A stretch of DNA of 64,000 bases from positions 1,759,865 to 1,823,864 of the forward strand of contig NZ_MDTQ01000001.1 in assembly GCF_001709345.1 (NCBI RefSeq), written 5' to 3'. Below, piece after piece: positions 27,913 to 38,240 of the stretch; position 1 is the first letter of the stretch; every line of letters begins with the position of its first letter. The notes beneath the pieces are model-generated. The model was given only the letters and a program-made list of their open reading frames with translations. It made no database searches and was not told the DNA's origin. The DNA is from Terasakiispira papahanaumokuakeensis. Its GTDB lineage: Bacteria > Pseudomonadota > Gammaproteobacteria > Pseudomonadales > Halomonadaceae. The position numbers and the translations under genes were made by a program.

Positions 27913-27975
27913 CCATACACTTTCTCATCACTGTCATCTGTATGGCTTAAAAAACAGAATCCTGACTCTGTATGA
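27913..27975. promoter_or_regulatory. Candidate MocR operator: three TGTATGG-type sites
   Basis: TGTATGG occurs at 27939-27945 and TGTATGA at 27969-27975, direct copies exactly 30 bp apart and preceded by the same C. An inverted copy, CCATACA, lies at 27913-27919. Widely spaced direct repeats are typical of GabR/PdxR-type operators. Confidence 0.5.
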
Positions 27976-28073
27976 CCCCGCCCCAAGTTTTTATGCTGGG
28001 TTCACTGAAGAATGTCCGGGAGACCGGTCTCTAATCCAGCCAAATTCCACCTAGAGATGCCAGGAGCAACAGC

Positions 28074-28310
28074 ATGATATTAACAGCACAAGGGATCACT
28101 GCTTTTTTCGAGCGATGTCGACGTAGGCTCACACTCAAGAAGGCCGCCGATACAAGATCGGGGAAAACGACGCAAAAGAGGCCGCTTACCGCATTAGAAC
28201 GACACCATTCTCGCCAAATGCTTAGACATTTGGATGCACGCTTACTGCGCGATATTGGACTCACCGAAGCCGATGCACAAAGAGAGGTAAGCAAACCCAT
28301 ATGGAAATAA
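28074..28310 (+). CDS. DUF1127 domain small protein
   Basis: 78 residues, basic. The C-terminal half carries the DUF1127 (YjiS-like) pattern LRHLDARLLRDIGLTEADAQ followed by REVSKPIW. The ATG at 28074 follows CCAGGAGCAACAGC. The N-terminal half is Arg/Lys-rich and unrelated to the domain. Small DUF1127 proteins are linked in other bacteria to RNA binding, phosphate or carbon metabolism and stress, but no mechanism can be read here. It is divergently oriented to the MocR regulator and a plausible target of it. A 12-base perfect palindrome (28020-28031) lies upstream. Confidence 0.85.
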   Translation: MILTAQGITAFFERCRRRLTLKKAADTRSGKTTQKRPLTALERHHSRQMLRHLDARLLRDIGLTEADAQREVSKPIWK

Positions 28311-28451
28311 GACACTTTGAATACACACGTATGGCCATGAAACGAATGCCACCCGCTTTAAAAAAACAGGGCATGGGTGCTGAGAGAACTGGTCGGTTCA
28401 GTCTTAACTTACTGATATCTTCAACGCCCATGTGTGTTTAATCCACGCCTA

Positions 28452-29168
28452 TCAAGATGGCATGATATGACTGCTATCCACTGGGTGATGATCTACCTGA
28501 TGAAGACGCCTATTAAATAAGGAACCACGCGTTACGCCAGCAAAGGTCTTAGCCAGCGCCAGCACGCCAAGGTCGATCAAGGGCTCAAGGATAACAACAC
28601 TCATATAAGCGATGCCGAAACTCGCAACCGATGCCAAGTTCTCAGCATTCACCCCCTGGCCATACAGCGCCCAGAAGGCCACCCAAACCACGATCCCGCC
28701 CTGATAGGCTGTTGACAGCGCCAAAGCCTGACGATAAGTCACACGAACATAAAGGGTATCAGGTGCAATAAGCCGTCGAGCCAAGTGGCTCAACAACCAA
28801 AGTGGTACCAGCAAAGTGGTGACATTCATGCCATATTGGGGCAAATCGAAGGGGGCGAAGAAGAGGCCTTGCATCAATAAGCCTAACGCCAACCCCACCG
28901 CTGTGGGGCCTGCACCAAACATCAAAAACAGCGTAGACCCCAGAATCAAATGCACTTCTGAGACCCCCACCGCATGATGAGGTAGCACTTCAAAAAAGCT
29001 GAACACCAACACTGTTGTGATCACACTGCGTGATATCAGGGCATACCCGCCCCCGTCTTGACGTAGAGTCTCCCAAGCCATCCCTGCCGTAAGAGTTAAA
29101 GCACTGGTGGCAGTCAAATAGCTCAGCGCCAGCTTGGCGCCAGTGACAATTCCCGGTTCAATATGCAT
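28452..29168 (-). CDS. cbiM: CbiM-like cobalt transport / ECF-type permease
   Basis: 238 residues from the ATG at 29168 (AGGAG five bases upstream). An upstream-extended frame would run into the riboswitch and is rejected. The protein begins MHIEPGIVTGAKLALSYLTA; CbiM proteins begin with Met-His-Ile, whose N-terminal His helps bind the metal. Six or seven hydrophobic segments follow, with conserved ALISRSVITTVLVFSFFEVL, HHAVGVSEVHLILGSTLFLM and GLLMQGLFFAPFDLPQYGMN. In complete systems CbiM works with CbiN, CbiQ and the ATPase CbiO; none is next to it here. A cobalamin riboswitch lies directly upstream, so expression should fall when B12 is plentiful. Confidence 0.85.
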   Translation of the reverse strand: MHIEPGIVTGAKLALSYLTATSALTLTAGMAWETLRQDGGGYALISRSVITTVLVFSFFEVLPHHAVGVSEVHLILGSTLFLMFGAGPTAVGLALGLLMQGLFFAPFDLPQYGMNVTTLLVPLWLLSHLARRLIAPDTLYVRVTYRQALALSTAYQGGIVVWVAFWALYGQGVNAENLASVASFGIAYMSVVILEPLIDLGVLALAKTFAGVTRGSLFNRRLHQVDHHPVDSSHIMPS

Positions 29169-29221
29169 ATTCGCTCCTGATAACACCCACCGTATTATCA
29201 TGAATGAGATGAATGGCAGTT

Positions 29222-29395
29222 TGGGCAGGTTTCCTGGCTCGGCATCATCGCTTATCCACCTTCCCGGCGACTCACGCCAGTGGTCATTGGACTTGCTCAG
29301 CACTTACAGTTGCGGGGGCAGCTATGGCTTTGCACCATATTCCCTTCATCGCATCATGTTCGAATATCGAGGAGACAATGCGATTCCCAATCTGA
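29222..29395 (-). promoter_or_regulatory. Cobalamin (B12) riboswitch upstream of cbiM
   Basis: On the minus strand the conserved core appears in order: GGGAATATGGTGCAAAGCC, then GCTGCCCCCGCAACTGTAAG (the B12 box region), GCCGGGAAGGTG, and the closing element GAGCCAGGAAACCTGCC at 29223-29240. The spacing and order match the adenosylcobalamin riboswitch family. It ends about 55 bases before the cbiM start, close enough to control translation initiation. The outer 5' boundary near 29395 is approximate. From there to 29596 I see no feature. Confidence 0.93.
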
Positions 29396-29596
29396 TGACG
29401 GGCTTACACGACTCCCGAGAGCATATCGCTCAGTCATCGCCTAGCCGACTTATCGTACTTAACTCAATGGCCAATATGGCATTCAGCACCCCATCACCCA
29501 TGAGCAAGCACTTGCCTTATAGCATAAAGAGGCTGATATGAGCCAAAACATATGAATAGGATTATCGTCTAGGTCATGTCGCTTAGAAAATAAGCC

Positions 29597-29630
29597 ACAA
29601 AAAAACCGTGAACGCTTAGCGCCCACGGTT
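29597..29630 (-). terminator. Rho-independent terminator of the torCA unit
   Basis: On the minus strand AACCGTG (complement of 29624-29630) pairs with CACGGTT (complement of 29604-29610), with an inner GCGCTAAGCG helix, followed by a T-run (complement of the A-run from 29599). Confidence 0.85.
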
Positions 29631-29635
29631 GAATG

Positions 29636-29699
29636 ATTTCAAATCTGGGTTATTTCAAATTTAGATTATTTCAAACCTGAGTTATTGCAAATGTTTGAA
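29636..29699. repeat. Four 16-bp tandem repeats downstream of torA
   Basis: ATTTCAAATCTGGGTT, ATTTCAAATTTAGATT, ATTTCAAACCTGAGTT and ATTGCAAATGTTTGAA occupy 29636-29699, lying between the torA stop and its terminator. Confidence 0.88.
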
Positions 29700-29708
29700 T
29701 CACTCCAC

Positions 29709-32150
29709 CTAGCCATTGGCTGGCGGATCAAAGGCCGTCAAAGGCAAGTCAGGTCCTGTATATTTCTCAATACTCACCAAGGCTGAGTTACCTGCACACC
29801 CATTGGCCAGTCGAGAAGAAGGAATATCCAACGTCAGGACATTCGCCCCACCGTTTTTACAAATACCGGTTTTTTTATCCAGATCCGGCCATGCCCCTTC
29901 ATGAATACACACCGAACCTTGCTTGATGCGATCGGTGACGAATGCTCCCACCAGAACTTGTCCGCGCGAGTTAAAGGCTCTGACTTGATCACCTGTTTGA
30001 ATGCCTCGCTGTTGCGCATCCTCAGTGTTGATCCAAATCGGCTCTCGATTGGCAATGGCATATTCATCGCGCAAGTGCGAATAGTTAAACTGACTATGCA
30101 ACCGATGGGCCGCATGGGCCGTCATTAACTGCAACTCGCCGGGTTTAGCAGACCCCGTATACTCAGTCGGTGCCAACCAAGCAGGATGGGGAGGACAATC
30201 CTCAAGCCCAAAGCCTTCGATAGTGCGCGAATAGATTTCGATCCGCCCGCTAGGTGTTCCCAAGGGGTTTAACACAGGGTCTTCACGGAAGCTGGCGTAA
30301 CGAACAAATTTCTCGGCCTTTTCATTTTCATTCATTTCGATCAACTGGTTATTCACCCAGAAGGTATCGAAATTAGGCATCGGCACACGCGCCGCACGTC
30401 CACTTTGCTGAGCGGTTTTATAAAACTCATAAAGCCACTCCATTTCCGTTTTTCCTTCGGTGTAAACATCATGCCCCCCCGCCTTAAGGCGCTCAGCCAT
30501 ATCAGCAAACACATCAAAGTCATGGCGTGCTTCCCATTGCGGCGGCACTACTTGTTTCATCGGGACCAGATGCTGATTACTGTAATCACCGGTCATGGTC
30601 ATATCATTACGTTCAAATGATGTCGTAATCGGCAAGACAATGTCAGCATGCTTGGCTGCAGCGGTCCAATAGGGCTCCGAAATGACCACCAGTTCAGGTT
30701 TCTGCCACGCCCGAATCAAGCGATTGGTATCCTGATGGTGAGTAAAGTTACCCCCACCCGCCCACCAGATCATGCGAATATCCGGGAATGTCCGTGTTTC
30801 GCCGTTATGGTGATACTCGCCGCCAGGGTTCTCAAGAGCCTCAACAATACGCGCAACAGGGAAACTCTGAACCGCCCCTGAAACCGCCCAATCGTTCCCC
30901 GCCGAAGAGCCGCCATTAATGGACGCAGAAATGGCGGGCAACACACCGGCATCACGAGTGGGATTACCGCCGTTGGAATAATGGTAAGACAGGCCAAAAC
31001 CACCGCCTGGCAAACCGATTTGTCCCAGCATGGCCGCAAGCGTCACCAGCATCCAGTGACGTTGCTCACCATATTGCTGGCGTTGCATTCCCCAACCGGC
31101 CATCAGCATAGTGCGCTGTGCAGCAAACACTTCGGCCAGTGTTTCCAATTGTGCCGCAGGCACACCGCAAATCTTTTCAGCCCACTGCGGCGTTTTGGGA
31201 ATACCATCGTCCTTGCCGAGCAAGTAATCCTCAAAACGGTCGTAACCTGTGGTATAGCGCGCTAGAAAAGCCTGGTCATGAAGATTTTTATCAACCAATG
31301 CATGCGCAATGCCCAGCATCATCGCCACATCCGTCATCGGGTGAGGCGCAACCCACTCAACTCGATCGCCAAAAAATTCCACAGTTTCTGAACGAATGGG
31401 ATCAATCGCAATCACCCGTTTGCCAGATTTCTTCAAATCATGGAAAAACTCAAGCCCTGCACAATCGGTTGAGGTCCAAGCAATTTTCAGGGTATTAATG
31501 GGGTTCAACCCCCACAGCACCACAACATCGCTATGCGCCAACACAACAGGGTAAGTGGTCTGTTGCTCATACACTTCCACCGAGCCGACGACGTGCGGCA
31601 TGATGACCTGCGCCGCCCCCGTTGAGTAATCACCTAAGTGGCCGGAGTAGCCCCCCGCCATGCTCATATAGCGCTGCAATAATGTCTGCGCCTTGTGCAA
31701 AATGCCACTGGAGCGCCAGCCATATGAACCTGCAAAAATCGATGCGGGGCCATACGTCTTACGAATCCGCATATGCTGCCGATGGATCAGGTTGTAGGCC
31801 TCATCCCAAGAGATACGGACAAACTCATCATCCCCACGCGTCCCTTCGGGGTTTTCCGGATTTGCCAGAAACCCTTTACGCACCATGGGATATTTAACCC
31901 GCGCCTGGGTATAGACCTGATCCGGCCCAGTGGTTTGCAAACTATTCGGGACGGTCTGCTTTAACGCATTGGTTGTCGCCACCAGCTTGCCATTGCGAAG
32001 CTCACATAGCATCGGCCCCATACGACCGGCAGTCAGTACGGCACGACCATCGGCCACAGGGTTGGCCCATGACACAGGTGCGAACGTGGAAAAAGCGAGT
32101 GCAGCGCCTGCCCCCTTGAGGAACCCGCGACGTGAAAGTTCAGTCTTCAT
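29709..32150 (-). CDS. torA: Trimethylamine-N-oxide reductase, TorA-type molybdoenzyme
   Basis: 813-residue periplasmic molybdopterin oxidoreductase of the DMSO reductase family. A twin-arginine signal, [20 protein letters not shown], exports it folded. The Mo ligand is the Ser in [10 protein letters not shown], which separates TMAO/DMSO/biotin-sulfoxide reductases from Cys- or Asp-ligated relatives. Other cofactor-binding blocks are [55 protein letters not shown] and [20 protein letters not shown]. Length is close to E. coli TorA (848). It is 11 bases downstream of the pentahaem cytochrome gene, giving the usual torCA order, although TorZ-type enzymes share this layout. The chaperone torD and the torSTR regulators are not in this window. 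Confidence 0.9.
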   Translation of the reverse strand: MKTELSRRGFLKGAGAALAFSTFAPVSWANPVADGRAVLTAGRMGPMLCELRNGKLVATTNALKQTVPNSLQTTGPDQVYTQARVKYPMVRKGFLANPENPEGTRGDDEFVRISWDEAYNLIHRQHMRIRKTYGPASIFAGSYGWRSSGILHKAQTLLQRYMSMAGGYSGHLGDYSTGAAQVIMPHVVGSVEVYEQQTTYPVVLAHSDVVVLWGLNPINTLKIAWTSTDCAGLEFFHDLKKSGKRVIAIDPIRSETVEFFGDRVEWVAPHPMTDVAMMLGIAHALVDKNLHDQAFLARYTTGYDRFEDYLLGKDDGIPKTPQWAEKICGVPAAQLETLAEVFAAQRTMLMAGWGMQRQQYGEQRHWMLVTLAAMLGQIGLPGGGFGLSYHYSNGGNPTRDAGVLPAISASINGGSSAGNDWAVSGAVQSFPVARIVEALENPGGEYHHNGETRTFPDIRMIWWAGGGNFTHHQDTNRLIRAWQKPELVVISEPYWTAAAKHADIVLPITTSFERNDMTMTGDYSNQHLVPMKQVVPPQWEARHDFDVFADMAERLKAGGHDVYTEGKTEMEWLYEFYKTAQQSGRAARVPMPNFDTFWVNNQLIEMNENEKAEKFVRYASFREDPVLNPLGTPSGRIEIYSRTIEGFGLEDCPPHPAWLAPTEYTGSAKPGELQLMTAHAAHRLHSQFNYSHLRDEYAIANREPIWINTEDAQQRGIQTGDQVRAFNSRGQVLVGAFVTDRIKQGSVCIHEGAWPDLDKKTGICKNGGANVLTLDIPSSRLANGCAGNSALVSIEKYTGPDLPLTAFDPPANG

Positions 32151-32161
32151 CTTTGCTGTCC

Positions 32162-33289
32162 TTATTCCTGCTCGTGGGCCACATCTTTGGCGTGATGCTG
32201 GAAGTATTGAGTAAGAATCTCTAAATTCGCTTTAGAGATATCAGTACGAGCCCCCATGCTCTTAGCCACAGGTCCCCAAGCATTAACGGTGTAATGATCG
32301 GCCGGGATCTTGGCATGACAGGTTGAGCAATAGACGTTATCGAGTGTTTCGGCATAATCCCATACCGGCGCCAAAGTACTCAGAACAGGCTGATCAATCT
32401 TCGCTTTAAGCACAACAGAGCGCCACTCATTACCATACACATCCGCCTCATAAGCACTGGCTTCCAATGCTTTTTGTCCAGCATCGGTCAACATACCGAT
32501 GACCGCACGCTGGCCCAGAGCACGATACAACACCTGCTCAGCGCCCTTCATTTGGTAGCCAGTCAAACGCACAGTGCGTTGTTGTTCGCCATCAGACTCG
32601 ATCACCTGCAAAGCCGTGGTCGGCTGTACAGTCCCCAGTGATTGATCAGCATCCAATGCTGTTAACGCCATCGGCTGAACGGGATAAACCTGCGCCGCAT
32701 CACGCGGTGTATGTTGAGCTTGAGCGACTAACTCATCAAAAGCGCTGGAATCCAGCTCAACCTCAGGCGCAAAGTGAGCAACGCCTTTATGGCAGTTAAT
32801 ACAGGTTTCACCATTTTCCTGCGCGTAACGGTGCATCTGAGCGGCATCACGAGATTGCGCGTACTGCTCCATCGCCTCATAAGTATGGCAACTACGACAA
32901 GTCGCGGAATCATTTTCACGAAAACGCGCCCAAACCGTCTCAGCCATCTCTTGGCGATGTGCTTCGTATTTCTCAGGGGTATCAATCCGCCCGGTCACGA
33001 ATTCATGATAAACATCTTTGGAGGCGCCTATTTTACGCATGACATAATCCACCGGCGTGGGCGGAATATGGCAATCAGAACACTCGGCACGAATCCCTTT
33101 GGCATTACTGAAGTGAACAGAGCCTTGATACTCTTGATAGGGTTGTTCCATGGTGTGGCAGGAGACGCAAAACTCCGTGCTGGAAGTGTAGTGGAGTGCT
33201 GCAACCGTCCCCCCAAGCACAGCCCAGCCCAATACTGCTCCCAGCGCAAGCGTCACGATCAGCGCAAGATACCTTTTTTTTATCGACAT
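32162..33289 (-). CDS. torC: Pentahaem c-type cytochrome TorC
   Basis: 375-residue membrane-anchored cytochrome that takes electrons from menaquinol and passes them to the periplasmic TMAO reductase. The N-terminal anchor helix is about residues 8-30. Four CxxCH motifs of the NapC/NirT-like domain follow: CVSCH, CSDCH, CRSCH and CINCH. After a linker of about 140 residues a fifth haem site, CSTCH, lies in the C-terminal TorC-specific domain. Five haems and this spacing separate TorC from tetrahaem NapC. The gene is the promoter-proximal member of torCA and has a perfect FNR box about 80 bases upstream. The men operon in the same window makes its quinol donor. Confidence 0.92.
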   Translation of the reverse strand: MSIKKRYLALIVTLALGAVLGWAVLGGTVAALHYTSSTEFCVSCHTMEQPYQEYQGSVHFSNAKGIRAECSDCHIPPTPVDYVMRKIGASKDVYHEFVTGRIDTPEKYEAHRQEMAETVWARFRENDSATCRSCHTYEAMEQYAQSRDAAQMHRYAQENGETCINCHKGVAHFAPEVELDSSAFDELVAQAQHTPRDAAQVYPVQPMALTALDADQSLGTVQPTTALQVIESDGEQQRTVRLTGYQMKGAEQVLYRALGQRAVIGMLTDAGQKALEASAYEADVYGNEWRSVVLKAKIDQPVLSTLAPVWDYAETLDNVYCSTCHAKIPADHYTVNAWGPVAKSMGARTDISKANLEILTQYFQHHAKDVAHEQE

Positions 33290-33368
33290 AATTACAGCTA
33301 ACTCTCAACAAGTTATAGAGACGAACACCGTTCGTCCTTCCAAGCTAAAGAGTTATAGCAGAATCACA

Positions 33369-33382
33369 TTGATATATATCAA
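33369..33382 (-). promoter_or_regulatory. FNR/Anr box upstream of torCA
   Basis: TTGATATATATCAA matches the FNR consensus TTGAT-N4-ATCAA exactly. Its centre (33375.5) is 86 bases before the torC ATG. A TATAAC hexamer on the minus strand (33352-33357) is a candidate -10, although this would place the box nearer than the usual -41.5. It implies anaerobic activation. Confidence 0.85.
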
Positions 33383-33492
33383 TCGGCCATGAATCACCGC
33401 CTGACCTTTTTGTAACTTTTATAAGCAGTACAATTCATCACCACAGGATGCAACAGCTATATCTTTAAATCATTGAGTTTAAAGTGAATTCT

Positions 33493-34905
33493 TCACTGCA
33501 CATGAGAATCATCCACACTCATCACATCTCCGCCACCTAACGCTTGATAAAGCGTGGCCTGAGCTTGCAAACGTTGAAAGTGATTTTCCAACAGCGACAT
33601 CTGCGCTGACCGTCTTTGCTGCTGCGCATCCAACCAATTTTGCATACTGACAGCCCCTGCTTGATAACGGCTTTCATAGATCTTTTCTGCTGCCAATGCA
33701 CTCTGATACTGCGCTTGAATAAAGCCATGCTGCTGCGCCAGCTGGCGGCGTGCCGATAACGCATTTTCAACATCGGCAAAGGCTTGGTAGAGCGTTTGCC
33801 GATAGCTCACCACCGCTTGCTGGTAACGATTCGCCGCCAGCTGTTTATTCAAATCCATCTGATGCCAATTCAAAAACGGCAGTACTAACCCTGCCCCTAA
33901 AGTGCCTACGGGGTTACGCAGCAGATTTTCCAACTGAGATGATGAGGTACCCACAGAACCGGTTAAGGTCAAAGTCGGCAGATACTGACTGGCGACGGCA
34001 TCCTGCTCGGCTAATGCCGCACGCAACAGGCTCAGATGAGCGCGAACATCGGGCCGCCTAAGCAGCACCTCAGCAGGCAGCCCTGATTGGACTTGAGGAA
34101 TAGGCTGATCGGGCAAACGCTGAATCTGTGCATTCAAGCGCTTGGATGGCGCCCCAAACAAAACAGCAAACGCATTCTGCGCTTCGACCAACTGCTGTTC
34201 TAATTGCCGTTGCGTGGCCTCTTGTGATGCTAAGCTACGGCGCGCCTCTAAGACATCCAGTTGCGAAACCGCCCCTGCCCGATACTGATCCTGAGCCAAC
34301 TTGAGCGTTTGCTCAGCATATTGAATGCTGGATTGAGCCAACTGCAATCGTTGTTGTAAATAACCGATTTGCCAATAGAGCGTCGCCGTTGTTGCGACCA
34401 AACTTTGCGCTGTACTTTCGCGATCTTCCCAGCGCGCCTGGGCGGTCCAGTCGGCACTGTCTTTCAATGCGCCTAGACGATCCCATAAGTCGACTTCATA
34501 ACTGATGGATGTGGTTGTGCCATACCGTCGAGTCGTCGAACCGCCGGATGTCAGCGGGCGTTGGCTGGAAGCATTGAGCGAGGCCGATAAATCCGGGTAT
34601 TGATCGCGGTCCGCGATTCCGGCCTGAAGACGCGCCTGTGCTAAAGTCAGTGTCGCCAGGGCCAGATCATTATTAGTCGCCAGCACCTGTGTCACGATTT
34701 GATCTAATTGGGGGTCAGCAAATCGCTGCCACCAATGATCCATTTGCGGTGTTTGAGAGACGGTTGAGTCCGACCCGGCCTGAGCCCATTGCGCGGGCAC
34801 TTCCACCGCAGGTGACGAAAACTCACTACGGGTCCAATGGCTGCATCCGGTCAAGGGCCCAACGCAGAGCCCAATCGCAAGACACAGTACCGTTTTTTTC
34901 ATCAT
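33493..34905 (-). CDS. Outer-membrane efflux lipoprotein (NodT/TolC-like)
   Basis: 470-residue outer-membrane factor. The signal ends in the lipobox LTGC (Cys about residue 21), so it is lipid-anchored. Two OEP repeats (PF02321) follow, with WWQRFADPQLDQIVTQVLAT at the start of the first, ISYEVDLWDRLGALKDSA in the barrel region and LPAEVLLRRPDVRAHLSLLR introducing the second. NodT-type trimers form the exit duct for tripartite pumps. It is the last gene of a macA-macB-OMF operon, 80 bases after the ATPase-permease. Order and types resemble the PvdRT-OpmQ exporter of Pseudomonas, but no siderophore genes are nearby, so the substrate is unknown. Confidence 0.9.
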   Translation of the reverse strand: MMKKTVLCLAIGLCVGPLTGCSHWTRSEFSSPAVEVPAQWAQAGSDSTVSQTPQMDHWWQRFADPQLDQIVTQVLATNNDLALATLTLAQARLQAGIADRDQYPDLSASLNASSQRPLTSGGSTTRRYGTTTSISYEVDLWDRLGALKDSADWTAQARWEDRESTAQSLVATTATLYWQIGYLQQRLQLAQSSIQYAEQTLKLAQDQYRAGAVSQLDVLEARRSLASQEATQRQLEQQLVEAQNAFAVLFGAPSKRLNAQIQRLPDQPIPQVQSGLPAEVLLRRPDVRAHLSLLRAALAEQDAVASQYLPTLTLTGSVGTSSSQLENLLRNPVGTLGAGLVLPFLNWHQMDLNKQLAANRYQQAVVSYRQTLYQAFADVENALSARRQLAQQHGFIQAQYQSALAAEKIYESRYQAGAVSMQNWLDAQQQRRSAQMSLLENHFQRLQAQATLYQALGGGDVMSVDDSHVQ

Positions 34906-34985
34906 CGACTTAGATTCCCCTGCATCCTTAGACCCATGCCAGGCCTATGCCGTCTACTCCCCAGAGCGCACATCATTCCGGTCAT

Positions 34986-36932
34986 TCACTCCCTGGCCAG
35001 CGCATCAACAGGATCAAGCCGCGCTGCATTGCGGGCAGGCAAGAACCCAAACAAGACGCCAATCAACGTCGAGCAGACAAATGCCGCCACAATCGAGGTT
35101 GTGGAATACACCATCATGATCGGGCCATCACTAGATCCAAACGGCAAGCCGATCAAAAAGGCTAAACCAATGCCCAAGATCCCCCCACCCAGACACACCA
35201 GCACCGCCTCAATCAAAAACTGACGCAAAATATCCGACTGTCGCGCCCCAACGGCCATGCGCACCCCGATTTCACGGGTCCGTTCAGTCACAGAGACCAG
35301 CATAATATTCATCACCCCAATCCCGCCTACGATGAGTGAAATCACCGCAATCATCGACACTAGCAAGGTCATGGTCAGTGTGGTTTTTTCCACCGTTTGA
35401 CGAATCGTATCGGTATTAATAATGAAAAAGTCCTGAGTGCCATGACGCATCTTCAACAGGGCCACCACACTTTGCTCAGCCGCCTGAGTCGACACACCAT
35501 CACGCACACGCACAGTAATCCCATTCAAATGATGCTGCCCGGTCATACGGCCTGCAACCGTGCTATAAGGCACCCAGACCTGCAACGCATCGTTATTCCC
35601 AAAAGCAGAATGATAAGGTGCCGTCACCCCGATAATGCGTACCGGTAACTGGCCTAGAAAAATGACCTGACCAATGGGCGAGCGGTCAGGAAAAAGCGAT
35701 TGGCGCGTGTTGTCGTCAATCACGGCTTCCTGTGCCAGTTGAGTCACACCGTCTTGATCGAAAAACTGGCCTTGGGCGATCTGATAACCTCGAACCCGAA
35801 AGAACTCAGGTCCAACCCCTTGAATCGATGCGGAAACGGCTTGATTGCTATAACGAATCGTCGCACTGCCACTGATTGAAGGTGTCACACTGTCGGCATA
35901 GGCCAGCTGCCCCAGAGCCTTAGCATCATCCGCAGTGAGGGTACGAATTCGGCCTGCGCGGCGATCACCAAACCCTTTCCCCGGGCGAATATCCAGCGTA
36001 TTAGTCCCGATCGAACTGATATTATTGAGGATTTGCTGACGCGAGCCAGTGCCCAAAGCCACCACAGAGACCACCGACGCAATCCCGATAATAATGCCCA
36101 ACATGGTCAGAAAAGTGCGTAGGCGATGGGCCGACATCGCCAATAGTGCCATTTTGAAAGCTTCCGCCACCCGATCCCACTGAGCCAGCCAAGCATTGCG
36201 AGTTGGCTTGGCTGGAGATTCTGGCGGTAACCGCGGCGGCGTATCCGACTGTCGTCGGTCGTCAATGATTTCACCATCACGAATTTCAATGATTCGGTCG
36301 GCAAATTCCGCAACCTGCATATCATGCGTCACGATCACAATGGTGTGGCCAACCTCATGCAGCTCTCGCAGCAACCGCATCATCTCATCGCCACTGCGGC
36401 TATCTAGCGCCCCGGTGGGCTCATCGGCCAGAATCACATCACCGCCATTCATCAAGGCACGCGCGACACTGACCCGCTGCTGTTGACCACCACTGAGCTG
36501 ACTGGGGCGATGATCCAAGCGGCTCTCTAACCCTAGGCGACTTAATAATTGCTTGGCGCGTTCACGCCGACTGGCGCGTCCCTCGCCTGCATAGACAGCG
36601 GGGACTTCCACATTGCCCACTGCATCCAGATCACCGAGCAGGTGATAACGTTGGAAGATGAATCCGAAATGCTCACGACGTAACTGGGCCAATTGATCGG
36701 CACTGAAGGTGGACACCTCACGCCCACCAATCCGGTAAGTGCCAGCACTGGGGCGATCCAGACAGCCGAGAATATTCATCAAGGTTGATTTGCCCGAACC
36801 GGACGAGCCGACGATGGCCACCATTTCGCCGCGTTCGATATCAAGATGAATATTCTTCAAAACCGCCAGCGACTGATCCCCGGCCGCAAAACGACGCTCA
36901 ATACCGCGCAAAGATAACAGAGGTTCACTCAT
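34986..36932 (-). CDS. macB: MacB-type ABC transporter ATPase-permease
   Basis: 648 residues. The N-terminal nucleotide-binding domain has Walker A GSSGSGKS, signature [15 protein letters not shown], Walker [12 protein letters not shown] and H-loop VTHDM. It is followed by a MacB-type permease with one helix near 280 ([20 protein letters not shown]), a large periplasmic domain about 300-520, and three C-terminal helices. These type VII mechanotransmission proteins drive export from the periplasm through an adaptor and an outer-membrane channel. It starts three bases after the adaptor stop and is translationally coupled. Macrolide, lipoprotein or siderophore export are all known for the family, and the sequence does not choose among them. 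Confidence 0.9.
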   Translation of the reverse strand: MSEPLLSLRGIERRFAAGDQSLAVLKNIHLDIERGEMVAIVGSSGSGKSTLMNILGCLDRPSAGTYRIGGREVSTFSADQLAQLRREHFGFIFQRYHLLGDLDAVGNVEVPAVYAGEGRASRRERAKQLLSRLGLESRLDHRPSQLSGGQQQRVSVARALMNGGDVILADEPTGALDSRSGDEMMRLLRELHEVGHTIVIVTHDMQVAEFADRIIEIRDGEIIDDRRQSDTPPRLPPESPAKPTRNAWLAQWDRVAEAFKMALLAMSAHRLRTFLTMLGIIIGIASVVSVVALGTGSRQQILNNISSIGTNTLDIRPGKGFGDRRAGRIRTLTADDAKALGQLAYADSVTPSISGSATIRYSNQAVSASIQGVGPEFFRVRGYQIAQGQFFDQDGVTQLAQEAVIDDNTRQSLFPDRSPIGQVIFLGQLPVRIIGVTAPYHSAFGNNDALQVWVPYSTVAGRMTGQHHLNGITVRVRDGVSTQAAEQSVVALLKMRHGTQDFFIINTDTIRQTVEKTTLTMTLLVSMIAVISLIVGGIGVMNIMLVSVTERTREIGVRMAVGARQSDILRQFLIEAVLVCLGGGILGIGLAFLIGLPFGSSDGPIMMVYSTTSIVAAFVCSTLIGVLFGFLPARNAARLDPVDALARE

Positions 36933-36935
36933 GGC

Positions 36936-38102
36936 TCAGAATCTTCCCCGACGACCTGAGCCTGACCCGGGTTGATCAAGTGCTTGCCCTACAATCACTT
37001 GATCGTCCGCTTCCAAGCCAGATAAAATTTGTGCATTCACCCGATTATCAATGCCAACCTCAACAGGCTTCATCTCTTTTTGCCCCTGCCCATTCAAGAC
37101 AGGAACTTGAGTCCCCTCAGGCGAGCGTTGCAACACTTGAGAAGGCACTATCAACGCATCATCAGCTTGATCCAACACAATCGAGACTTGAGCCGTCATG
37201 CCAATGCGCAAGGTATGATCCGGGTTATCAACATCGAACAATCCATTGTAATAGACCGCCTCACTGTCACTGGTCGACATATCCGCATCATCGCCATTCA
37301 TCGAGGTTGGTCCGGGTTCGACCGCACGTAACGTCGCCGGGTAACGATGTTCAGGCTGGCCCAAAATGGTGAAATACACCGGCAACCCGGCTTTCACCTT
37401 AACGACATCCGCTTCAGAGATCTTGGCCTTGACCGTCATCTTATCGAGCTGAGCCAGCTCGATAATGGTCGGCGTGGTCTGGTTGGCATTCACCGTCTGA
37501 CCGGACTCCACCGCGGTATACACCACAGTGCCATCCATCGGGGCTCTAATCGTGGTATAGCCCAGATCCACCTTGGCATTATCCACGTTGATCTGGGCCT
37601 GCTCGCGTTGCGCAGCCAGCTCTTCCAGCTGGGCCTGATCAACCGCTAACTGAGCTTCAGCCGTTTCATAATCGGCGCGAGAGCTGGCGTTATCGGCCAA
37701 CATTCGTTGCTGACGCTGAAATGCCAGTTGGGATTGATGAATTTGAGCTTGTTTCGCGGCATATTGCGCATCAACGCTTTTCAGACTGGCCTGAGCTTCC
37801 CGCAAACGGTTCTTTTGAGTACTGCTATCAATCTGAGCGACCAGATCGCCTTCATGCAACTCATCTCCCAAAGCCACCGGCAGCGATAAAATCTGCCCGG
37901 AAGCTTGAGCCCCGACATTCACCAACTTCACCGCCTGCAATACCCCATTGGCCAGAACGGTTGACTCAATCTGACCTCGCTTAACCGGCTGTGTCACATA
38001 ACTGGGCGGCGTCGGCTCAGACCACTGCCAATAACCATAGCCTGACACCGCAATCAAACCACACAACACCAGCAGTCCAACCGCTAACCTACGTTTTTTC
38101 AT
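36936..38102 (-). CDS. macA: MacA-like periplasmic adaptor (HlyD/RND-type membrane fusion protein)
   Basis: 388 residues. One N-terminal membrane anchor spans about 5-27, then comes a biotinyl-lipoyl-like half (VKLVNVGAQASGQILSLPVA and the partner TIRAPMDGTVVYTAVESGQ). These flank a long coiled-coil hairpin about 90-180, rich in Gln/Ala (QAQLEELAAQREQAQINVDN). A beta-barrel and membrane-proximal domain follow. It bridges MacB and the outer-membrane factor encoded downstream. It is the first gene of the three-gene operon, and the 430-base region before it is mostly tandem repeats with no clear promoter. The C-terminus is Gly/Arg-rich (GSGSGRRGRF). Confidence 0.9.
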   Translation of the reverse strand: MKKRRLAVGLLVLCGLIAVSGYGYWQWSEPTPPSYVTQPVKRGQIESTVLANGVLQAVKLVNVGAQASGQILSLPVALGDELHEGDLVAQIDSSTQKNRLREAQASLKSVDAQYAAKQAQIHQSQLAFQRQQRMLADNASSRADYETAEAQLAVDQAQLEELAAQREQAQINVDNAKVDLGYTTIRAPMDGTVVYTAVESGQTVNANQTTPTIIELAQLDKMTVKAKISEADVVKVKAGLPVYFTILGQPEHRYPATLRAVEPGPTSMNGDDADMSTSDSEAVYYNGLFDVDNPDHTLRIGMTAQVSIVLDQADDALIVPSQVLQRSPEGTQVPVLNGQGQKEMKPVEVGIDNRVNAQILSGLEADDQVIVGQALDQPGSGSGRRGRF

Positions 38103-38240
38103 GAATTTCAGTTCCGTCGCCTGCTTATATTACTTTTTTGAGTGCCTGCTTTTTTGACTTCAACACCATCCGGACACCTCTGACCACTCATCCGCCAAAA
38201 TGTTTACGATGCCAAAAGACTGAACAGCCAACACTAAGAT

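Noticed and set aside
29169..29303. Extended N-terminus for CbiM
   Set aside because: CbiM proteins begin Met-His-Ile; the extension would be translated riboswitch sequence.
29134..29541. 135-codon plus-strand frame
   Set aside because: Covers the antisense of the cobalamin riboswitch; no ribosome site.
36785..37372. 195-codon plus-strand frame
   Set aside because: Antisense to the MacA/MacB junction; the minus-strand proteins are unambiguous.
33493..38102. Assignment of the Mac-type operon as a pyoverdine exporter
   Set aside because: Gene order resembles PvdRT-OpmQ, but there are no siderophore synthesis genes or Fur-like sites visible, so the substrate is left open.
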